Assembly: GCF_003568845.1 (NCBI RefSeq)
Contig: NZ_CP030129.1
Coordinates: 1 to 64,000, forward strand
Length of the DNA stretch: 64,000 nt
Direction of reading: 5' to 3'
Origin: Indioceanicola profundi
GTDB lineage: Bacteria > Pseudomonadota > Alphaproteobacteria > Azospirillales > Azospirillaceae
The notes below the pieces were generated by a model. It ran no database searches. It worked only from the letters and a program-made list of their open reading frames with translations, and had not been told where the DNA came from. Positions 62,033-64,000 of this stretch are shown here, piece after piece (within the stretch, counting starts at the first letter, position 1; each line of letters begins with the position of its first letter). Both the position numbers and the translations under genes were made by a program.

Positions 62033-64000
62033 CGACAAGGCCGCCGGAGCGCCCGTCGGTGTCCATGGGAGGCGTCAGGCGCCGCCTCCATCACACGAAC
62101 CGGCACAGGCAGCTTCCACACCGGCGGAGCCGGACAGCGGCCCCGTCCGGATCGACCGCGGTGAGCCGCTGCCGCTCGGGCTGCACGATTGCCGCGACGG
62201 CTTGAACATCGCGGTGTTCAGCCGGCACGCCACGGCCATGACCCTGCTTCTATACGAGACGGCCGCCGGGACCCAGCCGAGCGCCCGGTTCCCTCTCGAT
62301 GCCCGGTGTCACCGGACCGGCGACATCTGGCATGCCAGCTTGACGGGAGACCTTCGCGGGAAGCTCTATGCTCTGCAGGCCGACGGGCCTCGTTCGCGGG
62401 CTGGCGGAGACGAGTTCGATCCGCATCAAACGCTGCTCGATCCCTACGCCGCCGCCGTTACAGACCTGTCCGGCGGTTCGCGTGGCCGCTGCGTCATCGC
62501 CGACCAGCGCTTCGACTGGGCCGACGACGCACCGCTCCGCCATCCCTGGAGCGAGACCATCCTCTACGAGACCCATGTGCGCGGGCTCACGATCGACCCG
62601 TCCTCCGGGGTCCGCCGACCGGGGGAATATCTCGGCGTCGTCGAGAAGATCCCCTATCTGCGGGAGCTCGGCATCACCGCCCTCGAACTGATGCCGGTCC
62701 AGGCCTTCGACCCGGAGGCGGCCGAAGGGCTCAACCCGCTGAGCGGCGAGCGGCTGCGCGACTACTGGGGCTACAATCCAGTCGCCCTGTTCGCGCCGAT
62801 GCCGGGCTATGCCGGCGATGTCGCGCCAGGCGGCGAGCTCGTCGCCTTCAAGACCATGGTCCGCGAGCTTCACCGGGCAGGCATCGAGATCATCCTCGAC
62901 GTCGTCTTCAACCACACGGCGGAAGGGGGAAGGAACGGTCCGACCTACAGCTTCCGGGGGCTCGACGACGCGATCTACTACATCCTGACGCCCGATGGGG
63001 AATACGTGGACTATTCCGGCTGCGGCAACACGCTGAACTGCAACCATCCGGTGGTGCGCAGCATGGTCGTCGACTGCCTGCGGCACTGGGTGATCCACTG
63101 CCACGTCGACGGCTTCCGCTTCGACCTCGCCTCGGTGCTCGGGCGGGATGAGCAAGGCAACCTGCTGGCGAACCCGCCTCTGCTCGAACAGATCGCCGAG
63201 GACCCGATCCTGCGCGACGTCAAGCTGATCGCCGAGGCCTGGGACGCCGGCGGCGCGTTCCAGGTGGGCAGCTTTCCCGGCGGGCGCTGGGCCGAGTGGA
63301 ACTGTCACTTTCGCGACGATGTCCGCCGCTTCTGGCGCGGCGACCCGGGCATGACCGGGGCGTTGGCGACCCGTCTCGCTGGCAGCAGCGATCTCTATCA
63401 GCCGGGCGGCGAAAGCCCGCTCAACAGCATCAACTTCATCACCAGCCACGACGGCTTCACGCTCAACGACCTCGTCAGCTACGCGCGCAAGCACAACGAG
63501 GCGAACGGTGAGGACAACCGTGACGGCCTCGACGAGAACTACAGCGACAACAACGGCGCCGAAGGACCGACCGACGATCCGCACATCGAAGCGATGCGGC
63601 TGCACCGGATCAGGAACCTGCTCGCCACGCTCCTGCTCTCGCGCGGCGTGCCGATGCTGCTCGGCGGCGACGAGTTCCGCCGCACGCAGGCGGGCAACAA
63701 CAACGCCTATTGCCAGGACAATGCGATCTCCTGGTACGACTGGTCGCTGGCGGAGCGGAATGGCGAACTCGTGCAGTTCGTCCGGCGGCTGATCGCGCTG
63801 CGCAAGGCGCATCCGGTCCTGCGCTCCGAAACTTTCTACACGGACGGGGAGATCAACTGGTTCGGACCAGCAGGGCAAGAGCCCGACTGGAACGGGGCCG
63901 ACAACCGGCTCGGCTGTCTCGTGCGGGGCAGCGACGTGGCACTCTGCCTGCTCTTCAACGGCTCTCCTGCCCGATGCCGGTTCGTCGTGCCGGCGCCGCC
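62025..64000 (+). CDS. glgX: Glycogen debranching enzyme GlgX (658 codons visible; continues past window)
   Basis: The start at 62025 overlaps the dehydrogenase stop by 8 bases in another frame. An N-terminal CBM48-like region (PLGLHDCRDGLNIAVFSRHA) follows an unusual Pro/Ala-rich 45-residue leader. The GH13 barrel has ILDVVFNHTAEGG (region II), HVDGFRFDLASVLGRD (nucleophile Asp), LIAEAWDAGG (Glu acid/base) and FITSHDGFTL (region IV). It hydrolyses alpha-1,6 branches in glycogen. The last amylase domain is outside the window. An isoamylase TreX is the alternative reading. Confidence 0.95.
   Translation, partial: MADDKAAGAPVGVHGRRQAPPPSHEPAQAASTPAEPDSGPVRIDRGEPLPLGLHDCRDGLNIAVFSRHATAMTLLLYETAAGTQPSARFPLDARCHRTGDIWHASLTGDLRGKLYALQADGPRSRAGGDEFDPHQTLLDPYAAAVTDLSGGSRGRCVIADQRFDWADDAPLRHPWSETILYETHVRGLTIDPSSGVRRPGEYLGVVEKIPYLRELGITALELMPVQAFDPEAAEGLNPLSGERLRDYWGYNPVALFAPMPGYAGDVAPGGELVAFKTMVRELHRAGIEIILDVVFNHTAEGGRNGPTYSFRGLDDAIYYILTPDGEYVDYSGCGNTLNCNHPVVRSMVVDCLRHWVIHCHVDGFRFDLASVLGRDEQGNLLANPPLLEQIAEDPILRDVKLIAEAWDAGGAFQVGSFPGGRWAEWNCHFRDDVRRFWRGDPGMTGALATRLAGSSDLYQPGGESPLNSINFITSHDGFTLNDLVSYARKHNEANGEDNRDGLDENYSDNNGAEGPTDDPHIEAMRLHRIRNLLATLLLSRGVPMLLGGDEFRRTQAGNNNAYCQDNAISWYDWSLAERNGELVQFVRRLIALRKAHPVLRSETFYTDGEINWFGPAGQEPDWNGADNRLGCLVRGSDVALCLLFNGSPARCRFVVPAP

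Noticed and set aside
62250-63878. Minus-strand open frame opposite glgX
   Set aside because: Antisense of conserved GH13 regions, no ribosome site, no known motifs.

Overview
The window looks like an alphaproteobacterial chromosome, or a large replicon with an accessory block; Rhodospirillales is a guess. Supporting this are the alphaproteobacterial rRNA-operon tail (5S followed by tRNA-fMet), a Ros/MucR regulator, HupE/UreJ and PetA-type proteins, high G+C, and clear Shine-Dalgarno sites. Two blocks meet at the 5S rRNA/tRNA-fMet pair (40330-40562). The left block (1-40.3 kb) is accessory and mosaic. The right block (40.6-64 kb) is more uniform, denser and higher in G+C.

Left block. (a) 1-5.5 kb is a hydrocarbon-oxidation regulon. 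It holds the N-terminal part of a soluble diiron monooxygenase large subunit (propane/phenol type), divergent from cytochrome c, a VOC protein, a Tat-exported gluconate-dehydrogenase-type small subunit and a GMC flavoenzyme. A convergent SphA-like outer-membrane channel follows. Three matches to sigma-54 promoters serve these units, and palindromes in the divergent spacer look like shared enhancer sites. (b) 5.6-16.3 kb holds three same-strand genes (an unknown 669-residue protein, a KP-43-like S8 peptidase with two peptidoglycan-binding domains, and a small peptidoglycan-binding/TIGR02594 hydrolase) between two same-orientation IS6 remnants. The 669-residue protein and the peptidase C-terminus share a domain I do not recognise. 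(c) 17-28.6 kb is a metal-handling island: HupE, DUF4198 and His-rich exported proteins facing a complete CzcCBA efflux system. (d) 28.8-40.2 kb is a mobilisation region. It has a MucR regulator, two different relaxases, a MobC-like protein, an oriT-like inverted repeat, a pair of paralogous unknown proteins (one with a transmembrane segment and LysM), a large hairpin array, duplicated small genes and an IS21 remnant.

Right block. It starts with lactate permease and a cation/proton antiporter. An operon of HAD/trehalose-6-phosphatase fusion plus GH65 phosphorylase follows, resembling a split mycobacterial OtsB1. Next comes a membrane/redox/copper group: DUF305 protein, cytochrome c, YncE-like propeller, Cu(I) P1B-ATPase, SHOCT, DUF5676 and YHS proteins, and a Rieske protein with no petB/petC beside it. 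After a PRC-barrel protein, an APC permease and a frameshifted K+ channel, an overlapping set of PEP synthase, 2-hydroxyacid dehydrogenase and glycogen debranching enzyme runs off the right edge. Together these suggest lactate/pyruvate/PEP interconversion, glycogen and trehalose turnover, and stress or low-oxygen physiology. All functional calls come from reading motifs; no database search was run.
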